A stretch of 64,000 bases of DNA. Origin: Chamaelirium japonicum (taxonomy: Eukaryota; Streptophyta; Magnoliopsida; Liliales; Melanthiaceae). The notes beneath the pieces were generated by a model, which saw nothing but the letters and a program-made list of their open reading frames with translations, did not search any database and was not told where the DNA came from. Numbering within the stretch: position 1 is the first letter of the stretch; every line of letters begins with the position of its first letter. The translations under genes were made by a program, and so were the position numbers. Below, in pieces: positions 31,580-43,800 of the stretch. The stretch is taken from contig OX393549.1 in assembly GCA_947650365.1 (NCBI GenBank), positions 36,203,335 through 36,267,334 on the forward strand, in the 5' to 3' direction.

Positions 31580-34500
31580 CACATGGAACTTCGGGCAGAC
31601 TGCATTTCATCATCATCATCATTACCTCGTGGATGACCGGATGGCGGCAATGTCGGATATTAGAAGAAATTATACACAAATGACTGATATTGAGGCTCTC
31701 CGTATGAACTCCCAAATTGGGAGTTCGTATATGGGAGTTCGTACGGGGAGTCCCAATGCTACCCTTCGAAGATTCTGGCTCCGGCTGAGGATAATATGGT
31801 GGTGGGTAGTGTGGTGGAGGATATCCATATCCATAATAAGGTTGTTGCTACTGTCCTCTGGTTTCTCTAACTCCATTATGATTTGCACCCCCAGTACCTC
31901 CATGTGTAACACCAACATTCCCATTATCTTCGAAATCCATACTATGTGAATCGAAGACACATGTGTTGTCTTCATAAGTGCTGCCGGTGTATACCGGGTA
32001 TGGTCGTGGAGACTGTGGAGAAAGAGGCGACCGAGGTCCTAGAGAACTGCTACTACTGCTATGATGGCTGGACTCAGAATCAGACTCATGTGGTGCTCCC
32101 GCTCAGGCTGAGTCTGGTGTCTATCTCTGTAAGATCTCATCCGGTCAGCAGCTCTGAGAGGCTTATTACCATCCAAGTCTGGTATATCTTGTACTAATGC
32201 TTCATCACCATCTAACACTGGTAGCTCCCCTTCTTCTATCCAAGGTGCCAAGTGCCAACGGATCATTCTCCTCCGAAAATATATAGTCCAAATTAATTGG
32301 ACATGAGTACTCTCTCTGCTCCTCCGCATCCAATTGTTTTCTAGTTCTCGTTCTAAGCCTTAGATTATAATGGATGAAGACCAACTTCTCCAAATTCTTC
32401 ATAGTTAGGCGATTTCTTGGCTTGGTGTGAATCAACGAGAATGTACTCCAATTGCGCTCACAATTCGAAGAAGCGATTGTTTGACTCAAAACTCTGATGG
32501 CAATCTTTCTTAGTGCTGGGGCTGTTTCTCCATAATTCATCCACCACTACACTGCAAATAAGAAAAAAATAGAATTAGTTCTCTTTATTGTATCAGAAAT
32601 TACCTCCATGCATAAAAAAATAAATTTAATTATTTTTACTGGGCTTGCATCTTTCTATTGCATGCTTCGCGATAGTGTCTCCAAAACTCCCTAACCCTTG
32701 ATTATAGTAGTCAATCTGTAATAAAAAACAATGTACATTAATGATTTATGTTATAAGAAATAAATAATCTCCTAAAGATGAATAATGCCATTAGTCCTTA
32801 CCTGAGTAATGACATCAATCTGATCGTTTACATCCCTTAGTAATATCTTTATTGTTTCTTTTAATCCTACGCGCACTTCATCAGTGATCTCTCGTGAATT
32901 ATTTGCGTAGCGGTGTATAGGATTAAGAAAATAACCTACACATTCATGAATACAAGTTAGCCATATGTCACAATATTTATTCATATGCTAACCACTACAC
33001 AAATATGAAATACATAATTCAATTACCTACTGCATGCAGGTTATGGTGCAGCTGACGATCCCACCTTTTATCTGGTTATCGCCTGGATTTGCAACTTGGC
33101 TCTGTCCATTGCCTCGTATATATCTTCCATTGTCGGCTTCTCGTCACCGTCAACTAGCCGCAAGACAAAGAGAAGTGGCTCGACAATATCACAAATATTC
33201 TTCACATTATCCCAAAATTTCTTTTTTCGCACTATCCCTGCCACATCAGTTGCTGGGCCTTCTGTAATCTTCCCATATTTTGAGGTTAGCCATTCCGGAG
33301 AGAGAAACATCTGTTGCAAACCAATTTTGTGCTTCCACAAGCTCTCTAAAGCAATGCAGTTAGTGGCAAATCTAGTTATGCCGGGCCTTAGCAGTTCATG
33401 ACCATCTGTATAAGTCTTCATCAATGCAATGACCCAGTTATGGGTATAGATGAACGTTGTAATTTTTCTTGCCTTTGCAATCGCTTTTGATATACATGGC
33501 TTTTTCCCAATGTCTTCAATCATCAGATCCAAGCAATGAGCTGCACAAGGGGACCAAAACATATGCGGTCTAGTCTGCATCAGTTTCATTCCTGCAGCCT
33601 TATAAGTGGCTTCGTTATCTGTCACGATTTGGATCACATATTCTTCATCTACCTGCTCGACGACTTCATTCATTAATGTATGCAGATAATCAACATTCTT
33701 CACTTTGTCTGTCGCATTAATAGACTTAAGAAAAACTGTACCGAAGATGAATATACAAGAAAATTAATCAAACTTCTTCGGTTGATGCTTGTCCACCCAT
33801 CACACATAATAGTGCATCCTCTTTCTTTCCAACAATCCTTAAAGTTGTTAACCCATTCCAATGCCTCCTTGTACTCATACTGGACACATGTATGTCCTAT
33901 ATCATATGGTGTAGGGGCCGGAATACCAGGACCAGCACTTGCCACTGCGTCAAACATGTCTTGCAGGTACGGTGACGATGCAACATGAGGCGGAATCCGA
34001 TTGTGTAGAAAAAATTTTCCTGTTGCCTTCATCACAATCTCCTTTGCCTTCTTTTACATCCCAGTCAATGCAGCTTTGATACCAGGCTGTGTAGATGACG
34101 GTCTCCTGCAAGCCATTGGGTCAACCGGACCCACTACTCTCGGCCTAGGCCCCCCCCGACAAATGTACCTCCTCGTCCCTCTCACGGGGTCGTGAGCTGA
34201 GGACACGACGTAAAGATCCGCCAAAGCCTTTTGATGATCTAATACTCTTGCCAGTGCTACTAGATGGTCTAGATCCACCGGATCCAGATGCGCCTCCATG
34301 CTCAAAAGTCGAACCTCTCATAGTTGCCTCTCGCTGTAGCCTCCTCGCCTCCTCATCAATTTGCAGAGTCTGCTTAGAAGCTCTCATTGCTGCCTCCATC
34401 TGGGAATCATCATCATCCTCACTCCCCCAAATCTCATCTCTACATGCATCTAGCTCCTGTCTCCTGCTAGTTTCTTTCTGTGCTTTCTTTTGTTTTCCAG

Positions 34501-34719
34501 AGTTAAGCAATTCTTGCATTTTTTTTTAACCTCCTTGGGTACATTGGGACATGCAACTACTTGGCATTTTTTATGTGCCAAGTGCTCTTTCAGCCTCGTT
34601 ATCCCTCCATTGAGCACCTTTGCACAATACTTGCACTTAATCTTGTGCCTCAAACCCGCAACTGTCTCCCCATGGGACCACGCATGATCATACTCTCGCA
34701 CCATTTTTCTGAAAAACAT
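31580..34719 (-). pseudogene. hAT transposase (BED finger, DUF659, hAT dimerisation)
   Basis: Reading down the minus strand, a BED-type zinc finger lies at about 34719-34560 (HKIKCKYCAKVL, then LKEHLAH). An acidic, serine-rich linker follows (about 34500-34200). DUF659 is at about 34000-33700, with CTIMCDGWTSINRRSLINF. The catalytic-core continuation has VTDNEATYKAAG and SPCAAHCLDLMIEDI at about 33610-33510. After probable introns, the C-terminal dimerisation region has SSNCERNWSTFSLIHTKPRNRL (about 32460). A proline/tyrosine/glycine-rich tail reaches about 31600. At least two frameshifts (near 34150 and 33750) and stops near 34054 and 33066 make it inactive. Such proteins excise and reinsert their own element. 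Confidence 0.8.
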
Positions 34720-34799
34720 TCAAACATTCAAGAATCAAGTCATTTTACAATATACATATATTTCACCATAATTATTTAGTTTTTTTTCAAATAAAATGT

Positions 34800-35640
34800 T
34801 ACAAAAATAAAAGAAAAATGAAAAAACATCCAAATTTGCATGAACCAATCATGCAAATTTGGAGATGATACTTCAAATCTTATAGATCTAACCTTTGATG
34901 GCATAGATCTGACCCATATCATCACAATTATTTGGTTTTTTTCAAAAAAAAAAGCAACAAAAGAAAATAAAAATGAAAAAAACTCAAATTTGCATGAACC
35001 GATCATGCAAATTTGAAGATTATGCTTATAGATCTTTAGATCTAAGCTTTGATGACATAGATCTAACCCATATCAATATTTTCACCACAATTATTTGGTT
35101 TATTTTTAAAAAAAATACAAAAAAAGAAAAGAAAATTGAAAAAACCCTAAATTTGCATGAACCGATCATGCAAATTTGGAGATGATGCTTATAGATCTAT
35201 AGATCTAAGCATTGATGGCATAGATCTAATCCATATCAACATTTTCACCACAATTATTTGGTTTATTTTTAAAAAAATTGCAAAAAAAGAAAAGAAAATT
35301 GAAAAAAATCCAAATTTGCATGAACCGATCATGCAAATTTGGAGATTATGCTTATAGATCTATAGATCTAAGCTTTGATGGCATAGATCTAACCTATATC
35401 AACATTTTCACCCCAATTATTTGGTTTATTTTTAAAAAAAATGCAAAAAAAGAAAAGAAAATTGAAAAACCACCAAATTTGCATTAACCGATCATGCAAA
35501 TTTGGAGATGATGCTTATAGATCTATAGATCTAAGCATTGATGGAATAGATCTAGCCCATTTCAACATTTTCACCACAATTATTTGATTTTTTTCAAAAA
35601 AAATGCAACAAAACAAAAGAAAAATGAAAAAAATTATGAA
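34800..35640. repeat. About 160-bp tandem repeat in hAT 5' region, five copies
   Basis: Units begin with CAAATTTGCATGAACCGATC at about 34831, 34984, 35149, 35311 and 35474. Each starts with a small palindrome (caaatttgcatg...catgcaaatttg), followed by 'tagatctatagatctaagc' and an A-rich stretch. The array lies upstream of the BED-finger exon, probably in a leader or first intron. Confidence 0.85.
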
Positions 35641-36002
35641 CATACCTTCAAATGTGGTTTTGATCTTGCAAATCCGAGTTTTTGGCTTCAAATCTTGCAA
35701 ATCGAGCTAGTATGGAGGTTCACCTCATGTGGGAATGAAGAAAGAAGCCCAAAAAATTCAAATCGGAATGAAAAAACCACCCAACATGACACTTCATACC
35801 CGGTACCGGTTCGAACCGGTACCGGCCGGTATTTAGGCGAATTGACAACCGCGACCGGTATCGCCTGGATACCGGTGCGGTTCGGTCCGGTCGATACCGG
35901 TGCGGTTCGGTCCGGTCGATACCGGTGCGGTTCGGTCCGGTTCCCGGTTTGAACCTGTCGGTATGGTTCGTACCGGCCGGTATTTTGATCCTTGGCCTCA
36001 AC

Positions 36003-36289
36003 AAGTAGGACTATGCATGGGCATAAGTGTAGGCCTCCTCTCCAAGCTAAATTGATATCGTATGGGTGGTTTTTTTGCACCGTTGTGAGTAGACCTGTGA
36101 AATTGACGAAACAGCTCTCGTGTCCCCACCACCAGCCCTTTCAAGACATTCCTTTGGGTGGCTAAATTCAAAACCAAAAATGCCATTTTTAATTTCGAAA
36201 ATACCCAAGAGCATCCATTGATGGAGATGTCCCGTCCCTCCAATGGGTTACAGATTAAAGCATGTTTCTTTTACTTTTTGTTACTTTTA
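36003..36289. other. Spacer between two hAT-type elements
   Basis: No gene is visible. It is ordinary unique-looking sequence. Confidence 0.4.
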
Positions 36290-36297
36290 GTCTTGAA

Positions 36298-37271
36298 CAA
36301 GGTACTAAAAATCGATATATTTTATGAAATAGATCGGTTAGTTAAAAGCTCGGCACAAAATCTGGCATACAAAATCGAATGACATAGAAATTGTTATGAT
36401 TTCTCGATATTTCCACGAAATTTTTCCATCTCTACGAAATATCGTGATATCAGTACCAACACAAAGGGATTTTGTCGAAATTTCACAAAAGTTTCTCTTA
36501 CTTAATTTTTATTTTCACCTTTTACTTTACGTTATTATATGTAAATAAACAAATACCCCAATTTGATTTCAATAAAAATATCAAGAAAATAAAAAACCAA
36601 AGGAAGCAAAAGTACACTTTCAATTTTAGTAGAATACAATTTTCAGGGTTTTTTATAAAATCCACATGGTGAGAAAAGTGATTAAATCAACTCCTTTTTA
36701 GCTCGAAAAATTCCACAAGATGTAGAAGTATAAGTGCATCTAGAAATCCATTTTAGAAAATTTTGAATGAATAAAAACTTTTCTATATAAAAACTCTTTT
36801 TTTCAGACGTGGTAAAAGAACAGTGCTTCACATTTCAGCATAGTTGTTGCACAATTTCAAACTTGCATAACTTTCTTATTTTAAGTCCACTTTCAAAATC
36901 GTTTAAAATATTATTTTAACAATTAACTAATCTTTATTTTGAAAATATTTTTATCATAAAAAAATTAAAAAGTATTTGAAAAATATATATCAAAACCGGA
37001 CCAAACAAGATTACACAAGACTCACAGACTCAATACATTGAATAAATGATATGTGAAGCTCTACACCCCTAGATAGGGTACAAATATTATTTGAGTGTTC
37101 CAAAGTGCGTATTTATACTTTGTTTATGACTATCCAGAGTTTCACTAAAAAGTTTCATCAAAAAATCAATATTTCTACAATTTCTATGAAATTGCAATAT
37201 TTCCACATTGTCAAAATATTTCCATATCCAGAAGGTCGAAATTTCCACCGAAATGGAGATTTCGAACCTTG
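36298..37271. mobile_element. 974-bp non-autonomous element with perfect 8-bp TSD
   Basis: The element starts CAAGGTACTAAAAATCG and ends TTTCGAACCTTG, imperfect inverted termini. It is flanked on both sides by GTCTTGAA (36290-36297 and 37272-37279), identical over 8 bp. The interior is very AT-rich with 'tttcgaaatttccac' and 'atttccac'-type words near the ends and no transposase. The 8-bp TSD points to hAT. The perfect TSD suggests a fairly recent insertion. Confidence 0.85.
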
Positions 37272-37279
37272 GTCTTGAA

Positions 37280-37850
37280 TCTTGATACCTATACTCTTCT
37301 GAAGCTTACCCCGAATAGATGGGATAAGGCCCGATAGTTATGGTAGTATTGAACGTGTATTCATATTATTTTAGATTTTGTATTCGACATAGTTTTTTTT
37401 TTTATTTCATTATTACTTGTTTGTGTACTTGTATTGATTGTATATATTTAAATTAATGAGTAATGACTATATTAATTCAAAAAAATGAGAATTGTTTTGT
37501 AATTTTTTGCACATAAGCCCTAATTATATTTGTTCTTTATTTTGTTAGTTTTAAGTTTGTTTTTTTCAAAATTACCAACAAATAAAAAATAATTAAAATC
37601 ATACATGCCAGAGCATATGCGGTTTTTGTAACGTTATCATTAAAAAAAAAAAGATAGTAGAAGGTGCAATGTTCATCATACTATCAAATTTTTACCACTT
37701 CTGCCAATGTACTTTCAGTTTTTTGCATGATGATTGACTATTTGTACTGAAGCATACTTCTTCCTTTGCTGACAGCCTGACAGTTAAATCATCATGAGCT
37801 GACCACATGATGGGCAACGGAATTTTTTACCTTTTGGAAACCCTTTTCGG
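37280..37850. other. AT-rich spacer upstream of ROH1-type pseudogene
   Basis: No coding remnant was recognised. The missing N-terminus of the downstream pseudogene should lie here if present, but no match was seen. Confidence 0.4.
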
Positions 37851-38835
37851 ATGATCCTTCCTAAGGGATCTTACCTGTCACCAAAGCTTCTCCTATTAAA
37901 TTCTTTCGAGCAAACCTTGGCGGAAAGTTTAAAGAAGCTCAAGCCCAAGGATATATCCGATGCCCTCAGCTTGCCTTGGATGAGGCAGGCAATGGAGTTC
38001 ATGTCCGAGACCATACGAGCATCAAAATTTTGATCACTGATCTTAAGCTCCCCGTTTCAGACTGAGATGAGAAGTGGTTGTATATATACTTGGACAGTAG
38101 CATGAAGGTGCTCAACATATGCATCACATTAAGCTCCAAGCTCTCCCAATTGGATCAGGACCGGCTCTTGCTCCGATACACCTTACACATCATGGACTCC
38201 TCTAGCATTCCTCCATCTGATCAGCTCAAACGAGCCCACACATCACTTCACGATTGGATGCCGCAGACTAGCTCAAGGAGTCCCAAGCTCGAAAACTGTT
38301 CAGTCAACTTACAGGCACTTGCGGGAACTCTTTACGTGGCAAAGGCCAAGAACTCGGCCAGAGGGAAAGTGCTGATGAGAGTCTTGTATGGAGTCAAGGT
38401 GGTGACTATATGTTTGCAGCGTCCTTGCGGCAGCATTTTCAGGTTGCCCAAAGCCGCTGACGGAACTGTGTGTATCGGACAAGTTGGTATGGGCCAAGGC
38501 CTTCAATGACTTGCAAGCTGATGTGAACTGTGAGATCAGGAGCCGTGATCAAGGGGCTGGAAGCGGTTGAGGAATGTGTGGAGCGTTTATGTGTCGTGAC
38601 TGGTTGTGTTGGGCATGAGGAGGAAGAAATTTTAGTGAGAAGCAACGCATTAGCGACGGGGAAGTTCGGGTGTTGGGGCGAAGCACTGGCGACGAAGAGA
38701 GAGAAATTGCGGCAGACTGTTTCAGGATTGGGTGGGAGAGCAGAGAGGCTTGCGGTTGGGCTAGATGAGCTCTCCAAGCTACTAGGGGGGCTTCTTCCAG
38801 ATTGTTCTGAGAGGTCGCGATGCTTTGCTATGTAA
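37851..38835 (+). pseudogene. BYPASS1/ROH1-type (DUF793) protein pseudogene
   Basis: Piecing the plus frames together gives most of a ROH1/BYPASS1-related protein, a plant family linked to exocyst interaction and root-derived signalling. Recognisable segments in order are SLPWMRQAMEFMSE (about 37960), LITDLKLPVSD and DEKWLYIYLD (about 38030-38090). Then come KVLNICITLSSKLSQLDQDRLLLR, NSARGKVLMRVLYGVKV (about 38350-38400) and KLVWAKAFNDLQ (about 38478). The C-terminus ends in a positively charged coil (about 38530-38835). The W of the DW-DEKW motif is TGA; frameshifts lie near 38018 and 38535. The N-terminal 40-50 residues seen in the family are not found. It is not functional as read. Confidence 0.75.
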
Positions 38836-39144
38836 TCTTAGAAAGCCTGATGCAATGCAAGATGGTAGGTAATGCAAAGGAGATCATGTAAGGAAATGAT
38901 CAAATGGTTGCTTCTTTGTGTTATTTTGTTTGGTACAAGCTTTATTTTCTGTATACATGAGTACTTATTGTATTTATTCTGTCTATTACATGCATGGGTG
39001 GGAAGTTTATTAAGTGGCATCATGTTATAAGTGGCATATACTCTTAGTACCATGTTAATTTGTTCGTTTGTAATTTTTTCATAAATTAGTGCAACTTCTA
39101 CACTTTCTTTAACATTTTCACCATATCACTCCAACTTTTGTCGC
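38836..39144. other. 3' flank of ROH1-type pseudogene
   Basis: This is AT-rich sequence without a gene, probably former 3' UTR of the pseudogene. Confidence 0.4.
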
Positions 39145-39304
39145 TGTTACGAAGAGAGAGGGAGAGAGAGACTAGGATTTGGGGAGAAAACACTTTGTAT
39201 TATCTCATATCATTATATAAGACTACCTCTCCTTATATAAGGACAAAACGCACACCATTACAATACCCCAACTAAGGTGGGACTAATAGTAATACTACAT
39301 CTAA
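39145..39304 (-). repeat. Short copia LTR (minus strand)
   Basis: On the minus strand 'catcaatttgacggggg' precedes 'tattagatgtag', closely resembling the plant copia polypurine-tract/LTR junction (...ttgagggggagtgttaga). A TATA-like TATATAAGG lies inside, and the end CGTAACA is at 39145. The length of about 160 bp fits short-LTR copia lineages. No coding region of such an element was recognised to the right, so it is a fragment. Confidence 0.5.
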
Positions 39305-40839
39305 TACCCCCGTCAAATTGATGGAAAGGTATAAGCCGACATCAGTTTGCTTAATAAAAAAAAGAAAAAAAGAAGAAAAAAAAAAAAAATTACATCAAAT
39401 ATCCTATTTTTATACTGTAAAGCTAAAATAATGTCAGGGCAACCTGCAAGTAAGTAGTTCTAGAAACTCGATTGGCCTGCAAGCATGACAATCGAGGAAA
39501 CCCGATCAACCGGGGAAATGACAATAATCACTAAGGATCGAAGCGGAGGAAATCTGTAGTGATGGAAGCCAGCAATGAAGGAGGCCAAAAGGAGAGATCG
39601 GCTAAGAAAGGTGTGGACGCGTTAAACCTCATAGGAGGCACATCTTATGTGCTTGATCGCACACCTCAGAATCGCTACGCATCTTGTGTGCTTGAGTTCA
39701 GTTTGTGACAACTCTGACAAATATGCACCGATATTTCCGATATATCTCTGGTTTATCCTGTCATTTTATGGATTGTATCTCTATCTATTTCTCCATTCTT
39801 CTGTGTAATAGATCCAAGTAAGCATTTTATCTGCCATGTTTTACTTGTAATTTGTATTCCCATCTCTTTCAAAATTCCATCTGTAAGTATTCAACCCCTG
39901 TTCTCAACAATAAACAATATATCATCGGCAAATAACATATATGTCGGTACTTATTCTTGAACATACGGGGTGTGATAAAGCCCAGCAGTCCAACTTCCGG
40001 CACGAAAGTCAGCGGTCCGACCCAGGCCAACGACCCGAACCCCGCCGAACCTGAAAACTCCATGGAGTTGAGAAACTCTTGGGGCTTGGGCAGTCTGACT
40101 AACAAAGGTGAAGCCGAATGGCCTCTAGAGACTTTTAACCAATATATCGGCTCAATGGCAAGCAGGAGAAAATTAATAGGTTCTTCCAATGTTATGGATA
40201 TAGTAGATAAACTCAAAGAAAGATCAAGCCCGGAGATGTAGATGTCGTCATAGGCTTACTAAGACGGTCCAAGTGGTCGAACAAGCGCGGCGACGGTCCA
40301 GGAAGCCACTGAAAATGCGAGAATAAGCAAACGGGACTTTGACTGCGAACTAGTTGGCACGTGCCAGCTCGCTAGCCTATCGCGGGTCAGCTGGCCGCGT
40401 GTTGGTAGGTTGCGAATCGGTTGGCTGCGGCTAGTGGCTGGCCGGCACGGGGTCGGGAGACTGGCGGCGTGGGGATCAAAGAGTAAGAGTGTTGTGGATG
40501 ATGATGATGTCGTCATTGTCGTGATCGAACGCAAAGAAGATGATTCCGATCATAAGCAACAATGTAACGGAGATTTGGCTTTTGCCCAAGATTTCTCCCC
40601 TCAATGGATTTTCAAACCCTAGCTCTCATCTTTATTCAAAATCCGAATAATGCAAAAAAAAAAAAAAAAAACCCCGGATACAACACATACAAATAATGTT
40701 ATCCGAAAACCCTACTGGGTATTGGGCCCTGAAATAAACCAATGGCCCATTATATATTGGGCTTACATAAAGCTGAAAATTAGCCTATGATTAATCCAAA
40801 ATAGACTAAATAAATACTAAAATAAAAGAATAAAAGGTA
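39305..40839. other. Region without a recognised gene
   Basis: A-rich runs occur near 39356-39390 and 40657-40673. Open stretches on both strands (plus 39957-40241, plus 40410-40622, minus 40534-40259) show no domain I recognise. Part may be the internal region of the copia fragment at 39145. Confidence 0.35.
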
Positions 40840-40849
40840 TCAGATTTGG

Positions 40850-43800
40850 GGCGGAGGTCGCCGCCGAACATCGGAAGCGTTCAGTCGGCGCCACATCTTG
40901 GTCGGCTCATAGTTCCTCGACTGCTGGTAAAGGTAGGTTCAGTTTCCCTAACTCAGCTTCGCATGAGGCACTGGCAGGTACGATACAACATGCACTATCC
41001 CCTCCCCCTTGCTAACCCACCGGACGTTTCGATCTCGGTTAGCCCTGCTCCGCTCCGCCGGAGGATAGTGTGGTGAAACGTTCGGAAAGAGGGATGATCT
41101 CCCTCCTGAGGAGTTCGCTCCTATGACTTCCTAATTTTGGGTCACGGGTCTTTTTGCTTCGTGCTTCCCATGAAGATTATCATCTGGAATCATTGTTGCT
41201 TCATTCTCTCCCATATCCATTCGGCTTTTATCTGCTTATTGGAAACTAGACTTTCTGCTTGTAATGCTTCTTGGTTTGATCGTCGCATTGGTCCTGAGTG
41301 GGATTTTTTTGTGGTTCTAGCCCAGGGCTGATCGGGTGGTATGCTTCTCCTCTGGTGGGATTTGGGCGGCTTGTTACCTTTTACTTCCCTCACCGGCAAT
41401 TGGCCGTTGATTCTCGACCTTGAATTTTGGTTGCAATCTAAGCTTCGACTAACGTGGTGGAGTGTCGTGACTTATGGAGGTCTATTTTGTCCCTGACGTC
41501 GATTGGTACTCCCATCATTCTGGAGGGTGATTTCAATGCTCTTTTGCATTCTGATGATAAACAGGTTGGTTCTGGTTTTCGAGTGGATGCAGGAGTCTGC
41601 GATTTTAGGCAATGTATTGTTTTGACCGGTCTGCTGGATCTTGGGTTTTCGGGAGCGTTGTTTACTTGGACAGATCTTCAGCAAGGGTCATGTAAAATCT
41701 TAGAGCGTATTGACCGTGCTTTTCAGTACCCACAGTTGGTTTGACCTTTTTCCTGAGTCCCAAATCGAACACCTAGCCTGCTTAGCATTAGATCATTGCC
41801 CTTTATTGTCAATTTGGCTCCACACATCTCCTTGGGCCCTCGTCCATTTCGTTTCGAACACTTTTGGTTATCCCATCCGGAGGAATTCCATCACTCGCAT
41901 TGGGGACATTTAAGAGGGATCAATCCTTTTTGCATCCTGGATAATAATCTATCTAATCTTCGTCGTCATATTCACTCCTGGAATCAGGAGGTGGTTGGCA
42001 AGCTGGAAAGTTTGGCTGTCTCGCTCGAGAACCAAATTACTCACCTCCAGCGCCTCGAGTCCGAGTCCTCTCTTTCTTTGGGTCAGACTGACTCCCTTCG
42101 CCAGCTAACTACGGTTTACCATAATGTCTCTAACATGATAGAGACCAAGTCGAACCTTCTCCTTGCCTCTAGTGGTTGGTGAGCGAGGATCATAATACAG
42201 GGTTTTTTCACCGATCCACACTCATCAGGCATAAATCTAACTGTATTCACTCTTTACTGGACGATGATGGTTCTCTGATCTCTGATCGTCCAAGCATTGA
42301 CCATCTTCTTACTTTGTATTTTGCTGATAAGTGGTCTACAACCCCCGTCATCCATCGTGAATCCATGCTTGCCCACCTTCCGCATATGGTTACCCCTATA
42401 GATAATGTTGTTCACCAGGCCTGTCACGGCTTCTAAGGTGCGAGAGGTTCTTTTCTTTATGCCCCTCAGCAAGGCTCCCGATCCGGATGGTTTTTCAAGC
42501 TAATTGGCACATGGTGGGTGCTGAGGTCACGGAGGGCATCCTTTACTTCTTCCGAACTGCTTACATGCCCCCACACTGGAAGACATCCTACCTGGTGCTG
42601 GTCCCCAAGCGTCTGAACCCGACCCACCCAGCGTATTTCCGCCCAATTAGTCCTTGTTCCGTGGTCTACAAACTCATCTCCCGTATTCTAGTTAACTGTT
42701 TCAAGGTTGTCCTGCCCAAACTCATATCCCCCGATCAGGTGGCGTACCTCTGGGGGAGAAACATTGCTGACTCTATCCTGTTGGCCCAAGAGGCCATGCA
42801 CTCCATGAGTTTCGATTCTTGGAATGCGGACACCTTGACTATCAAGCTGGACATGGCTCAGACGTATGACCGTATGGAATGGATTTCTTATATAGGGTTT
42901 TGGTTCGTTTTGGTTTCTCCCCTATGTGGACACAATGGATTTGCGCTTGCATTGAACACCCTTCGTTTACTATTCTTTTGAATGAATCTTCAACTACCTG
43001 GTTTTCGGCTTCCCGTGGGTTAAAGCAGGGGGACCATTTGTCTCTGTATCTGTTCATCCTGGGTTCTAAAGTTCTTAATCAGAATATGGCCGTCTTGCAC
43101 GATCAGGGTTTTTTGCGGGGTGTCTTCCACTCCTCAAGGTCCTTCTACAACTCTGTTGGGTTACGTAGATGACACCATGATGTTCGTTCAGAACTCATAC
43201 CCAAATCTCTCGAGTCATGAACCTCATTCACTCTTACAATGAATTCTCGGGCCAACATCTCAATTTGTCCAAATCCTCAATCATTTTTGGACCTTGAGTC
43301 AGCCTGGCTGCCAAAAGTTTCTTCACGACTTATCTGAGTTTTTCGAAGCTTCAAGAACCTTTTACTTATTTGGGAGTGCCAATTTCCGACAAGCGAGTTA
43401 ATCTGGGGTGCCTCACCCCAAAAGTTATGTCCAAATGGGTGAGTTGGAAGGTCTCTCTGTTGTCCTTCCCGATTCGTTTACTTCTTCTAAAATCGGTCCT
43501 CTCTTCGATACCGGTTTACACCTTTACCCTTACGCACCGGTGGGTCCCTAAAGGTATCATTGATCAATTGGGAAAGGAAATCAGGCGTTTCGTTTGGGGC
43601 TCTGCTCAATTCTCTAACGGTATTCATCTCTTGAGTTGGTCCAAAGTTTGCACCCCCACGAGTGAGGGAGGTTTGGGCATTCGATTGTTACATCATATAC
43701 AAGAAGCTCTTATGGTTAAGCGGGACTTTGAACTCCTCACCTCTGCTACGTCGCCTTGGCGGTCTTTTAATACCCTTAAATATGGCCCGATTCTCACTCT

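Larger units (their letters stand above)
31010..35994 (-). mobile_element. hAT transposon, 4985 bp, with TSD
   Basis: Terminal repeats CATGGATAAAAATACCGG (left) and CAAGGATCAAAATACCGG (right, reverse complement) frame the element. The flanks are GCCCCAAC (31002-31009) and GCCTCAAC (35995-36002), agreeing at 7 of 8 positions, as expected for an old 8-bp hAT duplication. Subterminal regions are dense in CCGGT/ACCGG words, including a 25-bp unit (GATACCGGTGCGGTTCGGTC plus 5 nt) repeated three times at about 35868-35940. The transposase remnant is on the minus strand inside. Confidence 0.85.

Noticed and set aside
39890-39960. LINE-type RT motif (YMLFADDILF) on the minus strand
   Set aside because: Neighbouring sequence does not extend into other RT blocks on that strand, so the motif is too short to support an element by itself.
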